Source: Streptosporangiaceae bacterium
GTDB taxonomy: Bacteria > Actinomycetota > Actinomycetes > Streptosporangiales > Streptosporangiaceae
Length of the DNA stretch: 10,842 nt
Direction: 5' to 3'
NCBI GenBank assembly: GCA_030040415.1
Contig: JASHTT010000015.1
Coordinates: 1 to 10,842, forward strand
The notes below the pieces were generated by a model. The model saw nothing but the letters and a program-made list of their open reading frames with translations, was not told where the DNA came from and did not search any database. Positions 1-6,235 of the stretch are shown here, piece by piece; position 1 is the stretch's first letter; each line of letters begins with the position of its first letter. The position numbers and the translations under genes were made by a program.

Positions 1-372
1 CTGGGCTACACGATCCCGTGCACACCGAGCGAGTCCAGGTGCAAGTGGACGTTCCTGTTCCTCGGCGCCTGGCTATTCAACGGTCCGGGATTCGAGCCGA
101 CCGGCGAGCCACTATTCGAGAGCGGCGTGCCGAACAATTCAGGCAGCTACAGCAACCCGACGATGAACAAGCTGATCCAGGCCACGCACACCAGCAATAG
201 CCTGTCCGCCTTCGCCGCCTACGCCAACTACACGGCAGAACAGATTCCATCCCTGTTCTTGCCATTCGTGACCAACGTCATCGCGGTTGGCAGCGGACTG
301 CACAACGCCAAGTTCAACCCGCTGCTCACGTGGTACCCCGAGTTCTGGACCTGCAGCACAAAGACGTGCTGA
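1..372 (+). CDS. C-terminal part of ABC transporter solute-binding protein, family 5 (5' partial)
   Basis: The reading frame is open from base 1 to a TGA at 370-372 and gives the last 123 residues of a protein whose start lies outside the window. The segment WLFNGPGFEPTGEPLF, then a Ser/Asn-rich stretch (NSGSYSNP), a helix with NKLIQATHT, and YANYTAEQIPSLFLPF followed by FNPLLTWYPEFW is the usual C-terminal lobe of actinobacterial SBP_bac_5 proteins. These are extracytoplasmic receptors for ABC importers of oligopeptides, nickel or related solutes. The signal peptide, lipobox and ligand pocket are not in view, so the ligand is unknown. No permease or ATPase gene follows; any partners must lie upstream. 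The gene converges on the merR gene and ends 21 bases before a large hairpin. Family assignment is fairly secure, substrate is not. Confidence 0.8.
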   Translation: MGYTIPCTPSESRCKWTFLFLGAWLFNGPGFEPTGEPLFESGVPNNSGSYSNPTMNKLIQATHTSNSLSAFAAYANYTAEQIPSLFLPFVTNVIAVGSGLHNAKFNPLLTWYPEFWTCSTKTC

Positions 373-392
373 CGCAGCGCTGCAGGCCCTGC

Positions 393-453
393 TAGCCGTG
401 AGTGTTGCCCGGTCCTGTCCGTACTCCTCGGGACCGGGCAACACTTCCGGCTA
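393..453. terminator. Strong hairpin between convergent genes, likely two-way terminator
   Basis: AGTGTTGCCCGGTCC at 401-415 is perfectly complementary to GGACCGGGCAACACT at 431-445 (15 bp, 15-nt loop). Outside a short mismatch, TAGCCG (393-398) pairs with CGGCTA (448-453), giving a stem of about 22 pairs. It lies between the stop codons of the solute-binding protein gene (372) and the merR gene (476), where a terminator for both directions is expected. There is no T tract, as is usual in high-GC actinobacteria. Confidence 0.8.
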
Positions 454-475
454 CCGATGTCGTCCGGTGGGCCGG

Positions 476-976
476 TCAGGAACCTGACGGGCCCACCGCG
501 TCGGCCTGACCGGTCAGCTGGGCGAGGAACTCGCTCTTGCGGCTGATCCGCGCGTCCAGGTCCGCCAGGAACGCGTCGATGGCTTGCCGCTTTGCCTCGA
601 CGGTGGCCCGCAGCGCCTGCTGCAGGGAGATCGACTCGGCGACCAGGCTGATCCGCTCGGCATCGCTGAGCGCCTCGCTGTAGGCGTGCCGGATCTCGGC
701 CAGCCGATCGTCGGTGCGCAGCACGGCGGCTATCTCGTCCAGGGACAGCCCGAGCAACGTCTGCATCTGCCGGATCCAGGCCACTCTGGCCAGGTCATCG
801 CGGCTGTACCGACGCAGCCCGCCCTTGGTGCAGCCGGCCGGCGTGATGAGGCCGAGCTGCTGGTAGTACCGCAGCGCCCGCTCCGAGGTACCCGCCGTGG
901 CTGCGGCCGCGCCGATGCTGAGCAACTGCTCGGGTTGCTCCTCCGCTGGCTGCGCCGGTCCGGCGGCCGCGTCCAT
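476..976 (-). CDS. MerR-family transcriptional regulator
   Basis: This encodes 166 residues. After a 17-residue Ala/Glu/Pro-rich tail comes a MerR winged helix-turn-helix: LLSIGAAAATAGTSERALRYY (about 18-38), LGLITP (41-46), GLRRYSRDDLARVAWIRQMQ (53-72) and LGLSLDEIAAVL (75-86). A long helix at about 100-150, rich in Glu, Arg and Ala, is the usual dimerisation coiled coil. The protein ends soon after it, with no large effector domain of the TipA/BmrR kind and no metal-binding Cys set; its only Cys is C49, in the wing. The gene starts 19 bp after the stop of the MFS gene on the same strand, so the two are probably co-transcribed and the regulator probably controls the operon itself. The ribosome site (GGGAG about 12 nt before ATG) is spaced widely, so the start is slightly uncertain. 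The effector cannot be told; a lipophilic drug is the obvious guess. Confidence 0.9.
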   Translation of the reverse strand: MDAAAGPAQPAEEQPEQLLSIGAAAATAGTSERALRYYQQLGLITPAGCTKGGLRRYSRDDLARVAWIRQMQTLLGLSLDEIAAVLRTDDRLAEIRHAYSEALSDAERISLVAESISLQQALRATVEAKRQAIDAFLADLDARISRKSEFLAQLTGQADAVGPSGS

Positions 977-995
977 CGCCGTCAGCAGCTCCCGC

Positions 996-2795
996 CTAGG
1001 CCTCGGTCGCCACGCCGTCTGTGCTAATCGGCATCTCCATCATCTCGTCGGTCAGGACGTCAACGGGCGCCTCCGCCCCGGCGTGGTCGGGTGCGGAGTG
1101 GAAGTACCGCTTGCCGCGTAGCGCCGATGCGACAACCGCGACGATCGTGGCGATGGCGGCGAACAAGAACGCCAGGTGCAATCCGCTCGCGAACGGCTGC
1201 TCGATGAGGTGCGGGAAGAACGACCGCCCGGTGATGTAAGCGACCTGCTTGGCGGACATATGCTGCAGCGCCCCGGTCGGGCCGAGCAGTTCCTTGACCG
1301 GGTTGTAGCCGAGGAACGCGGAAAACAGGCTGCCGATCGGCGGCTCACTCGCGACCAGGTGCGCGGCCGACGGCGAGACACCAGCCTGCACCAGGCCCCG
1401 GTACAGCTGCGAAGGCAACCGGGCGGCAAGGCCCAAGGTGACGATCGTGAAGAACAAGCCCATCGACAGCACGGTCGCCGAGTTCTGGAACGTGTTCAGC
1501 ATGCCGGCTCCGGCACCACGCTGGTCGGGCGGGAGGCTGTTCATCACCGACGCCTGGTTGGGCGAGAAGAACAGGCCCATGCCGACGGCGAACAGGAAGA
1601 TCAGCAGCGCGAACCACACGTACTGGAAGTTGATCGGCAGCAACTCCAGTAGCAGGAAGCTGACAGTGGACACGCCCAGTCCCGTGGTCGCCAGCAACCG
1701 CGCGCCGAGCCGGTCCGACAGCCAGCCCGCCACCGGGCCGACGAAGGCGAAGCCGATCGTCAGCGGCACCATCGAGATGCCGGCCCACAGCGGGGTCTCG
1801 GCGAAGCTCTTGCCGTGCTGCGGCAGCCAGATGCCCTGCAGCCAGATGATCAGCATGAACTGGATGCCGCCGCGGCCGAGCGCGCCGAGCAAACCGGCGA
1901 CGTTCCCCGCGGTGAACGCGCGGATCTTGAACAGCCCAAGGCGGAACATCGGCGCGGCCACCTTGGTCTCGACCCAGCTGAACAGGATGAGCACGGCGAT
2001 GCCGCCGAATACCCCGGTAAGCACCCACGGGTTCGTCCAGCCGGTCGGGTGCCCGCCATAGGGCAGCAGCGAGTAGACGATGCCGGTGAGCATGGCGATC
2101 AGGCCGATGGCGAACAGCGCGTTGCCGATCCAGTCGATCTTGGCGGGGACGCGTATGCCGTTGTCCTTGAGCTTGAGGTAGGCCCAGATGGTGCCGAAGA
2201 CGCCGAACGGCACCGAGACCAGGAAGACCAGCCGCCACTCGATCGGAGCGAGCACACCACCGAGCATCAGGCCGAGGAAGGAGCCCGACACCGCCGCGAT
2301 CCCGTTGATGCCCATCGCCTTGCCGCGCTCGTTTTCCGGGAACGCGTCCGTGAGGATCGCGGTCGAGTTCGCGAACAGCAGCGCCCCGCCAAGGCCCTGG
2401 AACACCCGCATGATGATGATCCACAGGGCACCCGCGGACCCGGTGAGCCAGGTCACCGACAGCAGGATCGAGAACGCAGTGAACACGGCGAAGCCCAGGT
2501 TGTACATCCTGACCCGGCCGTAGATGTCGCCAACGCGGCCGAGGCTAACCACCAGCACGGCGGTGACCAGCATGAACCCCATGAACACCCAGAGGAAGTA
2601 GGACGTGTTCGACGGGACGAGCGGATTGAGGTTGATCCCGCGGAACAGGTCTGGCAGTGAGATCAGCAGGATCGACTGGTTGATCGTGACCATCAGGATC
2701 CCGAGCGTCGTGTTCGACAGGGCGATCCACTTGTAATGGACACCCCGGCGATCGCCGCCAGACTCTACGGCCTGATCCTGCTCCTGCACCGCCAT
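996..2795 (-). CDS. MFS transporter, DHA2-type (14-TM) drug/H+ antiporter
   Basis: This encodes a 599-residue polytopic membrane protein. The ATG at 2795 is chosen because AGGAG lies 5 nt before it; the frame stays open 42 codons further upstream, but that part would cover the promoter and is not membrane-like. A short polar tail (1-20) leads into TM1 (about 25-50, with ITINQS-like polar residues). MFS motif A is seen as G86-R-V-G-D90-I-Y-G93-R94-V-R between TM2 and TM3. Motif C of antiporters is at about 171-180 as GSFLGLMLGG, with Leu where Pro is usual. The length and the run of hydrophobic segments to about 560 fit the 14-TM DHA2 family, which exports drugs and other lipophilic compounds by proton exchange. 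A long extracytoplasmic loop precedes the last TM, and an acidic 40-residue tail ends the protein. It is the first gene of an operon with merR and is probably repressed or activated through the palindromes upstream. Substrate unknown. Confidence 0.92.
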   Translation of the reverse strand: MAVQEQDQAVESGGDRRGVHYKWIALSNTTLGILMVTINQSILLISLPDLFRGINLNPLVPSNTSYFLWVFMGFMLVTAVLVVSLGRVGDIYGRVRMYNLGFAVFTAFSILLSVTWLTGSAGALWIIIMRVFQGLGGALLFANSTAILTDAFPENERGKAMGINGIAAVSGSFLGLMLGGVLAPIEWRLVFLVSVPFGVFGTIWAYLKLKDNGIRVPAKIDWIGNALFAIGLIAMLTGIVYSLLPYGGHPTGWTNPWVLTGVFGGIAVLILFSWVETKVAAPMFRLGLFKIRAFTAGNVAGLLGALGRGGIQFMLIIWLQGIWLPQHGKSFAETPLWAGISMVPLTIGFAFVGPVAGWLSDRLGARLLATTGLGVSTVSFLLLELLPINFQYVWFALLIFLFAVGMGLFFSPNQASVMNSLPPDQRGAGAGMLNTFQNSATVLSMGLFFTIVTLGLAARLPSQLYRGLVQAGVSPSAAHLVASEPPIGSLFSAFLGYNPVKELLGPTGALQHMSAKQVAYITGRSFFPHLIEQPFASGLHLAFLFAAIATIVAVVASALRGKRYFHSAPDHAGAEAPVDVLTDEMMEMPISTDGVATEA

Positions 2796-2827
2796 GAATT
2801 CTCCTAGCTCTGGCCGCCAGCGTGCAC

Positions 2828-2870
2828 CGGACGACTGGCCCGGACCGCCGCTAGCGGAATGCGTCGTCCG
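2828..2870 (-). other. Possible stem-loops in the 5' leader of the MFS-merR operon
   Basis: CGGACGAC (2828-2835) pairs with GTCGTCCG (2863-2870), and between them lies the 10-bp palindrome CCGCTAGCGG (2848-2857). If transcription starts near 2868 these would fall at the very start of the untranslated leader, well before the AGGAG at 2801-2805. The role is unknown; GC-rich DNA forms such stems by chance. Confidence 0.3.
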
Positions 2871-2874
2871 CTCG

Positions 2875-2903
2875 ATCCTAACTGACCCTGACGTTAACGT
2901 CAG
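2875..2903 (-). promoter_or_regulatory. Predicted promoter of the MFS-merR operon
   Basis: Read on the minus strand, CTGACG (2903-2898) is a near match to the -35 consensus TTGACA, and TAGGAT (2880-2875) matches the actinobacterial -10 pattern TANNNT. The spacer is 17 bp. The expected start is near 2868, leaving a leader of about 70 nt. The -35 is one half of the 2888-2903 palindrome and the other half fills part of the spacer, the position MerR proteins occupy. MerR-activated promoters usually have 19-20 bp spacers, so a normal 17-bp spacer hints at repression rather than classical MerR untwisting, or at a different -10. Confidence 0.55.
2888..2903. promoter_or_regulatory. 16-bp perfect palindrome, probable MerR operator
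   Basis: CTGACGTTAACGTCAG is a perfect inverted repeat upstream of an operon that encodes a MerR regulator. Operators of the form TTGACGTTAACGTCAA or similar are typical of several MerR-family regulators, so the match to the neighbouring merR gene is the simplest reading. It lies about 93 bp before the MFS start codon and about 130 bp before the divergent gene at 3033, so it could affect both. Confidence 0.65.
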
Positions 2904-2914
2904 ACCCGGGTCTG
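2901..2914. promoter_or_regulatory. Second perfect palindrome overlapping the first
   Basis: CAGACCCGGGTCTG is a perfect 14-bp inverted repeat that shares its first three bases (CAG) with the end of the 2888-2903 palindrome. The pair therefore forms a 27-bp composite site. Its sequence is unlike the first, so it may be bound by a different protein, or may be a chance GC palindrome. Confidence 0.35.
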
Positions 2915-3032
2915 CGGACAAACGGTGCTTTCTTCCCTCATCCCCGGCTCGAGCACCCGGGGGTAGAGAAGTAGCGCGTGATGTGATCCTCTGGAAGCAG
3001 GGGATGATCGCGATGCGGCCAGGTTAAAGATC

Positions 3033-3698
3033 ATGAGCAGCGGCGGCACGGCATGGATTGCCCCTGCGCCAGGAGGCCTTCATGGCTGGCTGTCCGCGGC
3101 AGCCAGCGGGTCCGCCGGGATGCCAGGCAGCCGGGGGCTTGCGGTCGCGACACTGGTGAGCTGGCTCGCCACCGAAGGACTCGGCGCCTACATGCTGCGA
3201 AGCTGGTTCGCGAGCGGCGGGATGCGGCGGCGGCACCGCGACGCCGGCGGGGTGTCCCTGCCGGTCATGCTCGGCCACGCAGGCCTTGCCTTCACCGGCT
3301 TTGTCTGCTGGCTGGTGTTCGTCGCGACGGCCGCGCCGCCAGCCGGCTGGCTGGCTATCGGCTTCCTCGGCCCGGGGATCGGGTTCGGCATTTCCACGGT
3401 GACCGTATGGACGCCCTTCCCGGCCAACCGTCCCGACGCCAGCGAGTGGTCGCACCTGTCCCCCGGCATGCCGTCAGAAGGACCCGGGCCCAGTGAGAAG
3501 ACGCTGGTCGCCACGCTCGCCGACGAGACGCTGACCAGCATGCTCGTAGACGACACGGTGGATCGGCTGCTCGAAGCCGGCCAGTCGCGGCCGCGGCCGC
3601 GGCGATGGAACCTCATGCCGCTGATCCCCGCGGCGCACGGCGTGCTTGCCGTGGCGACTTTCTTGCTCGCGACGCTGGCCGCCGTCACCGCCCTGTAA
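3033..3698 (+). CDS. Membrane protein of unknown function
   Basis: I do not recognise this 221-residue protein as a named family. It shows four likely membrane segments: about 35-54 (GLAVATLVSWLATEGLGAYM), 75-100 (centred on GHAGLAFTGFVCWLVFVATA), 104-126 (WLAIGFLGPGIGFGISTVTV) and 196-221 at the very C terminus (LIPAAHGVLAVATFLLATLA). Between the third and fourth is a soluble stretch of about 65 residues, with a Pro/Gly/Ser part and a helical part rich in Asp, Glu, Leu and Thr (TLADETLTSMLVDDTVDRLL). TM2 and TM4 each begin with a His followed by a similar small-residue/Thr pattern (H82, H202), which might mean an internal duplication or a ligand such as heme or metal; this is a guess. The ATG at 3033 has only a weak AGG about 9 nt upstream, and Met30 is an alternative start. 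The nickel permease follows after 134 bp, with its own promoter. Confidence 0.7.
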   Translation: MSSGGTAWIAPAPGGLHGWLSAAASGSAGMPGSRGLAVATLVSWLATEGLGAYMLRSWFASGGMRRRHRDAGGVSLPVMLGHAGLAFTGFVCWLVFVATAAPPAGWLAIGFLGPGIGFGISTVTVWTPFPANRPDASEWSHLSPGMPSEGPGPSEKTLVATLADETLTSMLVDDTVDRLLEAGQSRPRPRRWNLMPLIPAAHGVLAVATFLLATLAAVTAL

Positions 3699-3728
3699 GC
3701 GGCCGGGCCTTCAGAAGCCGCGCCCGCA

Positions 3729-3758
3729 GTGACAAGTCGGCAGCGCTGCCTCTAATAT
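3729..3758 (+). promoter_or_regulatory. Predicted promoter of the NiCoT gene
   Basis: GTGACA (3729-3734) and TAATAT (3753-3758) resemble the -35 and -10 hexamers of housekeeping sigma promoters, with 18 bp between them. TAATAT stands out in DNA this rich in GC. The expected start of transcription is near 3765. The spacer holds the perfect 12-bp palindrome GGCAGCGCTGCC (3739-3750). Confidence 0.65.
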
Positions 3759-3762
3759 GTAC

Positions 3763-3779
3763 TTGCAACTTATGTGCAT
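3763..3779. promoter_or_regulatory. Nur-box-like operator at the nickel permease promoter
   Basis: TTGCAA-CTTAT-GTGCAT matches the known actinobacterial Nur box (TTGCAA-N5-TTGCAA). The first half is exact and the second keeps the TGCA core (4 of 6), with the right 5-bp spacing. Nur is the nickel-specific Fur-family repressor first described in Streptomyces coelicolor, where it controls nickel uptake. Here the box covers the predicted transcription start of a nickel permease gene, where a repressor would block the polymerase. The function is inferred from motif and context. Confidence 0.55.
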
Positions 3780-3784
3780 TAAGA

Positions 3785-3799
3785 GCGCTGCGGCAGCGC
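3785..3799 (+). other. Short hairpin in the NiCoT 5' leader
   Basis: GCGCTG (3785-3790) pairs with CAGCGC (3794-3799) around CGG. It repeats the motif of the palindrome at 3739-3750 (GGCAGCGCTGCC). It may affect the stability of the leader; no riboswitch core (cobalamin or NiCo type) is visible around it. Confidence 0.3.
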
Positions 3800-3832
3800 A
3801 GCCGGCCAACCGCGAGCCCCGGGAGTCACCGC

Positions 3833-5002
3833 ATGTCCGCAGTTGCCGCCACCGGCAAGCCCAGCATGCGCGTCATGATCCGCGACTCGTTCGCGGCCAT
3901 GACACCAGTGGAGAAGCGCCGCGTCATCGGGATGTACGGCTCGATCCTGCTGCTGCACGCGCTGGGATTCTTCGTCTTCGTCGCGTTCGTTGTCCCGGCG
4001 CACTACAAGGGCTTCGGTGCCGGGCTCAGCGTCCTGGCTTACACCCTGGGGCTGCGGCACGCCTTCGACGCCGACCACATCTCCGCGATCGACAACACCA
4101 CCCGCAAGGCCATGAACGAGCGCCAGGGCACCAGCGAGCCGCGCCCCTTCTCGTTCGGCTATTTCTTCTCACTCGGCCACTCGACCATCGTGGTGGCGAT
4201 GGGCGTGGGCATCATCATCGCCGAGAAGACCGTGTTCGCCGCGGTGTCCAACAACGGCTCCGGGCTTGAGCGCTTCGGCGGCCTGTTCGGCACGCTGGTG
4301 TCGGCGGCGTTCCTGTTCCTGATCGGCCTGATGAACCTGGTCATCCTGGCCGGGATCGTGCGGGTTTTCCGGTCCATGCGGCGCGGCGACTACGACGAGG
4401 AGGCGCTAGAGCGGCAACTGGAGAACCGGGGCTTCTTCTACCGGTTCTTCGGCCGGTGGATGAAAACGATCGACAAGGAATGGAAGATGTACCCGGTCGG
4501 CGTCGTGTTCGGGATGGGCTTCGACACCGCGACCGAGGTGCTGCTGCTCGGCACCACCGCGTTCCTCGCCGCAGAGCACCTGCCCTGGTACGCGATCATC
4601 TGCTTGCCGATCCTGTTCACAGCCGGCATGAGCCTGATGGACACCAGTGACGGGATCTTCATGAACCTGGCCTACGGCTGGGCGTTTTTCAACCCGGTCC
4701 GCAAGGTGTACTACAACCTGGCGATCACCGGCCTGTCGGTGGCGATCTGCTTCTTCATCGGCGGGATCGAGACTCTCAGCCTGCTGCCGTACGAGATCAA
4801 GAGCTTCTCCCAGAAGCACGGCTTCTGGGGTTTCATGTACAGCTTCAACATCAACACGGCTGGTTTCGTGATCGTCGGCCTGTTCATCCTCACCTGGGCG
4901 GCTGCCCTGCTCATCTGGCGCTACGGCCACATCGAGGAGAAGTGGTCGGCTCGCCTGCAGGCGGCAGACGCGAACCAGGCAGTACCCGGCGAAGTCGGCT
5001 GA
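3833..5002 (+). CDS. NiCoT-family nickel/cobalt permease (HoxN/NixA type)
   Basis: This encodes 389 residues starting at an ATG 7 nt after GGGAG (3821-3825). It imports Ni2+ and/or Co2+ across the cytoplasmic membrane as a secondary transporter. The family signatures are all present: RHAFDADHISAIDN (75-88) in TM2 with the metal-binding His and Asp residues, FFSLGHSTIV (111-120), GFDTATEV (229-236), and GMSLMDTSDG (265-274). Eight membrane segments fit the hydrophobicity, with a charged cytoplasmic loop at about 180-220 (MRRGDYDEEALERQLENRG). Length is normal for the family. Nickel against cobalt preference cannot be read from the sequence, but the Nur-like box in front favours nickel. Likely users are a [NiFe] hydrogenase, urease or Ni superoxide dismutase encoded elsewhere. 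A short polar tail ends the protein. The lipoprotein gene follows after 79 bp and may be read through. Confidence 0.95.
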   Translation: MSAVAATGKPSMRVMIRDSFAAMTPVEKRRVIGMYGSILLLHALGFFVFVAFVVPAHYKGFGAGLSVLAYTLGLRHAFDADHISAIDNTTRKAMNERQGTSEPRPFSFGYFFSLGHSTIVVAMGVGIIIAEKTVFAAVSNNGSGLERFGGLFGTLVSAAFLFLIGLMNLVILAGIVRVFRSMRRGDYDEEALERQLENRGFFYRFFGRWMKTIDKEWKMYPVGVVFGMGFDTATEVLLLGTTAFLAAEHLPWYAIICLPILFTAGMSLMDTSDGIFMNLAYGWAFFNPVRKVYYNLAITGLSVAICFFIGGIETLSLLPYEIKSFSQKHGFWGFMYSFNINTAGFVIVGLFILTWAAALLIWRYGHIEEKWSARLQAADANQAVPGEVG

Positions 5003-5081
5003 CCAGCACGCGCTACCGTGTTACCGGCAGCAGCTGCGAGTCCGGGAATCCCGCTCTCCGGCAGCGGCAGACAGGACTCCG

Positions 5082-5615
5082 ATGACCGGCAAGCCGAGTT
5101 CGTTTGCATGGCGCCGCGCAGCCTCCATCCGGCTGGCGCAAGCGTTCCGGTTGGCTGGCCTCGTCGCCGGCCTTGCCAGCGCCGTCGTGCTGGCCGGCTG
5201 CGGGTCCGGGGCTGCCTCCGGAAGCAGCGCCAGCCCGCGTTACGAGGTTCTCGCCCGCGCCATTCCCGGCCTCGGCCAGGTAATCACAGACGGACAGGGC
5301 TTCACGTTGTACATGTACGCGCCTGACCATCGCGGCCCGTCGCAGTGCTACGGCCTGTGCTCTCGGCAGTGGCCACCGCTGATGCTGCCGCACGGGATCT
5401 CCCACCCGCGCGCGGGACGGGGGGTCGACGGCGCGCTGCTTGGCACGGTCCGGCGCAAGGGCGGTGACCTTCAGGTGACCTATGACGGCTGGCCGCTGTA
5501 CCTGTGGCAGGGCGACACCGCGCCCGGCGAGGCGACCGGCCAGGCGGATGACATGGGCCTGTGGTACACGGTCTCGGTCACCGGTGCCGTCGACAGGGGC
5601 ACGCCCACGAGCTGA
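5082..5615 (+). CDS. Lipoprotein with Lipoprotein_15 (PF03640-type) repeats
   Basis: This encodes 177 residues starting at an ATG 5 nt after AGGA. An Arg-bearing n-region and hydrophobic stretch (about 21-38) end in the lipobox LAGC (37-40), so C40 should be lipidated and the protein anchored outside the membrane. After a Ser/Gly/Ala linker come two units of the 'secreted repeat of unknown function' type. The first is GFTLYMYAPD (73-82), C89-Y-G-L-C93 and WPPL (97-100). The second is LLGTVRRKGGDLQVTYDGWPLYLW (119-142) with GDTAPGEATGQ (144-154) and a final LWYTV. The C-x3-C pair is a usual feature of the first unit. The biochemical role of the family is unsettled; roles in electron transfer or small-molecule binding have been suggested. 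It follows the nickel permease on the same strand, but no functional link can be seen. Confidence 0.88.
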   Translation: MTGKPSSFAWRRAASIRLAQAFRLAGLVAGLASAVVLAGCGSGAASGSSASPRYEVLARAIPGLGQVITDGQGFTLYMYAPDHRGPSQCYGLCSRQWPPLMLPHGISHPRAGRGVDGALLGTVRRKGGDLQVTYDGWPLYLWQGDTAPGEATGQADDMGLWYTVSVTGAVDRGTPTS

Positions 5616-5644
5616 CCCTCGCTGACCGGGCCGCCGACGCACAA

Positions 5645-5658
5645 GGGACCAACGGCCT
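5645..5658. promoter_or_regulatory. DosR/DevR-box-like element upstream of USP-GAPDH operon
   Basis: GGGACCAACGGCCT agrees at 10 of 14 positions with the core of the DosR box (GGGACTWWAGTCCC) known from mycobacterial dormancy genes. It lies 126 bp before the USP start codon, inside the intergenic region 5616-5783. No convincing -10 is seen at the usual distance. A closely similar element precedes the second USP gene (10044-10057). Confidence 0.45.
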
Positions 5659-5720
5659 CCCGGCAGGCGTCTTGGGTCACTGTGCAGCCCGCTTTCCCGC
5701 GGCAACCCTGAAACTACAGC

Positions 5721-5750
5721 GCCGGCCACGCAGCAGGCGCGCCGGCCGGC
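5721..5750 (+). other. GC hairpin upstream of the USP gene
   Basis: GCCGGCC (5721-5727) pairs with GGCCGGC (5744-5750) over a 16-nt loop. It lies 106 bp after the lipoprotein stop and 34 bp before the USP start, and may be the terminator of the lipoprotein unit or a leader structure. Nothing else structured stands out in 5616-5783. Confidence 0.3.
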
Positions 5751-5783
5751 CCGGTACGACAGCCTGCCGGGAAGGAACGCAAG

Positions 5784-6221
5784 ATGCCCGGAATCACCGT
5801 TGGTATCGACGGATCCAAGTACGCCCACTATGCCCTGGAATGGGCACTCCATGAGGCTGCGCTGCGAAACGCGCCGCTCACCGTCCTCGCCGTCAACCCG
5901 GTGATGGTCAGCATGTGGACCGGACAGCCCGTGCACTTCCCGGCCGACGACGAGGTCCTCGCCAAGGTCCGCAAGGCCGCCGAGGAAGCAGTCGCGGAGG
6001 CGACCGCCAAGCTCGGTGACGAGCGGCCGCCGGCCGTGACCGTCACCGCCGTGAGCGGGCTCGTTGTCCGGGAGCTGCTCGCCGCGTCGCAGGCGGCCGA
6101 CATGGTCGTGCTGGGCAGCCGCGGCAGCGGCGGGTTCGACCCGCTGCGGCTGGGCTCGGTCAGCAGCCAGGTCACGCATCACGCGCAGTGCCCAGTCGTG
6201 ATCGTTCCGCACACCAGGTGA
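5784..6221 (+). CDS. Universal stress protein, UspA family (ATP-binding type)
   Basis: This encodes 145 residues, a single Usp domain. It opens with ITVGIDGSKYAHYALEWALHEA (4-25), where D9 is the conserved adenine-contacting Asp. It ends with ADMVVLGSRGSGGF (105-118) and RLGSVSSQVTHHAQCPVVIV (122-141). The pattern G111-x2-G114-x9-G124-S125 is the ATP-binding signature, so this is a nucleotide-binding USP rather than the UspA-like non-binding type. Such proteins are small cytoplasmic dimers that help cells persist in energy or oxygen limitation. The start has AAGGA 7 nt upstream. The GAPDH gene begins 14 bp after its stop, so the two are almost certainly one transcript. The DosR-like element at 5645-5658 suggests induction in low oxygen, which is inference. 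Confidence 0.93.
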   Translation: MPGITVGIDGSKYAHYALEWALHEAALRNAPLTVLAVNPVMVSMWTGQPVHFPADDEVLAKVRKAAEEAVAEATAKLGDERPPAVTVTAVSGLVVRELLAASQAADMVVLGSRGSGGFDPLRLGSVSSQVTHHAQCPVVIVPHTR

Positions 6222-6235
6222 TAGGGGCAGCAACT

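Noticed and set aside
1345..2424. 359-codon minus-strand frame and 281-codon plus-strand frame inside the first MFS gene
   Set aside because: Both are rich in Arg, His, Pro and Gly and follow from the codon bias of the MFS gene. The MFS frame has intact motifs A and C.
2796..2921. 42-codon N-terminal extension of the first MFS protein
   Set aside because: AGGAG stands 5 nt before the ATG at 2795. The extension would cover the -10 and the palindrome, and is not conserved-looking.
3605..3832. N-terminal extension of the NiCoT protein upstream of 3833
   Set aside because: It would overlap the end of the preceding gene and cross the predicted promoter and Nur-like box. GGGAG supports the start at 3833.
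3699..3832. Cobalamin or NiCo (czcD) riboswitch before the NiCoT gene
   Set aside because: I looked for the conserved B12-box and for the NiCo four-way junction and saw neither; the predicted leader is only about 70 nt.
5013..6233. 406-codon open frame on the minus strand
   Set aside because: It lies opposite the lipoprotein and USP genes, which have clear family motifs and ribosome sites. Its translation is low-complexity Arg/Gly/Ala typical of a shadow frame in GC-rich DNA.
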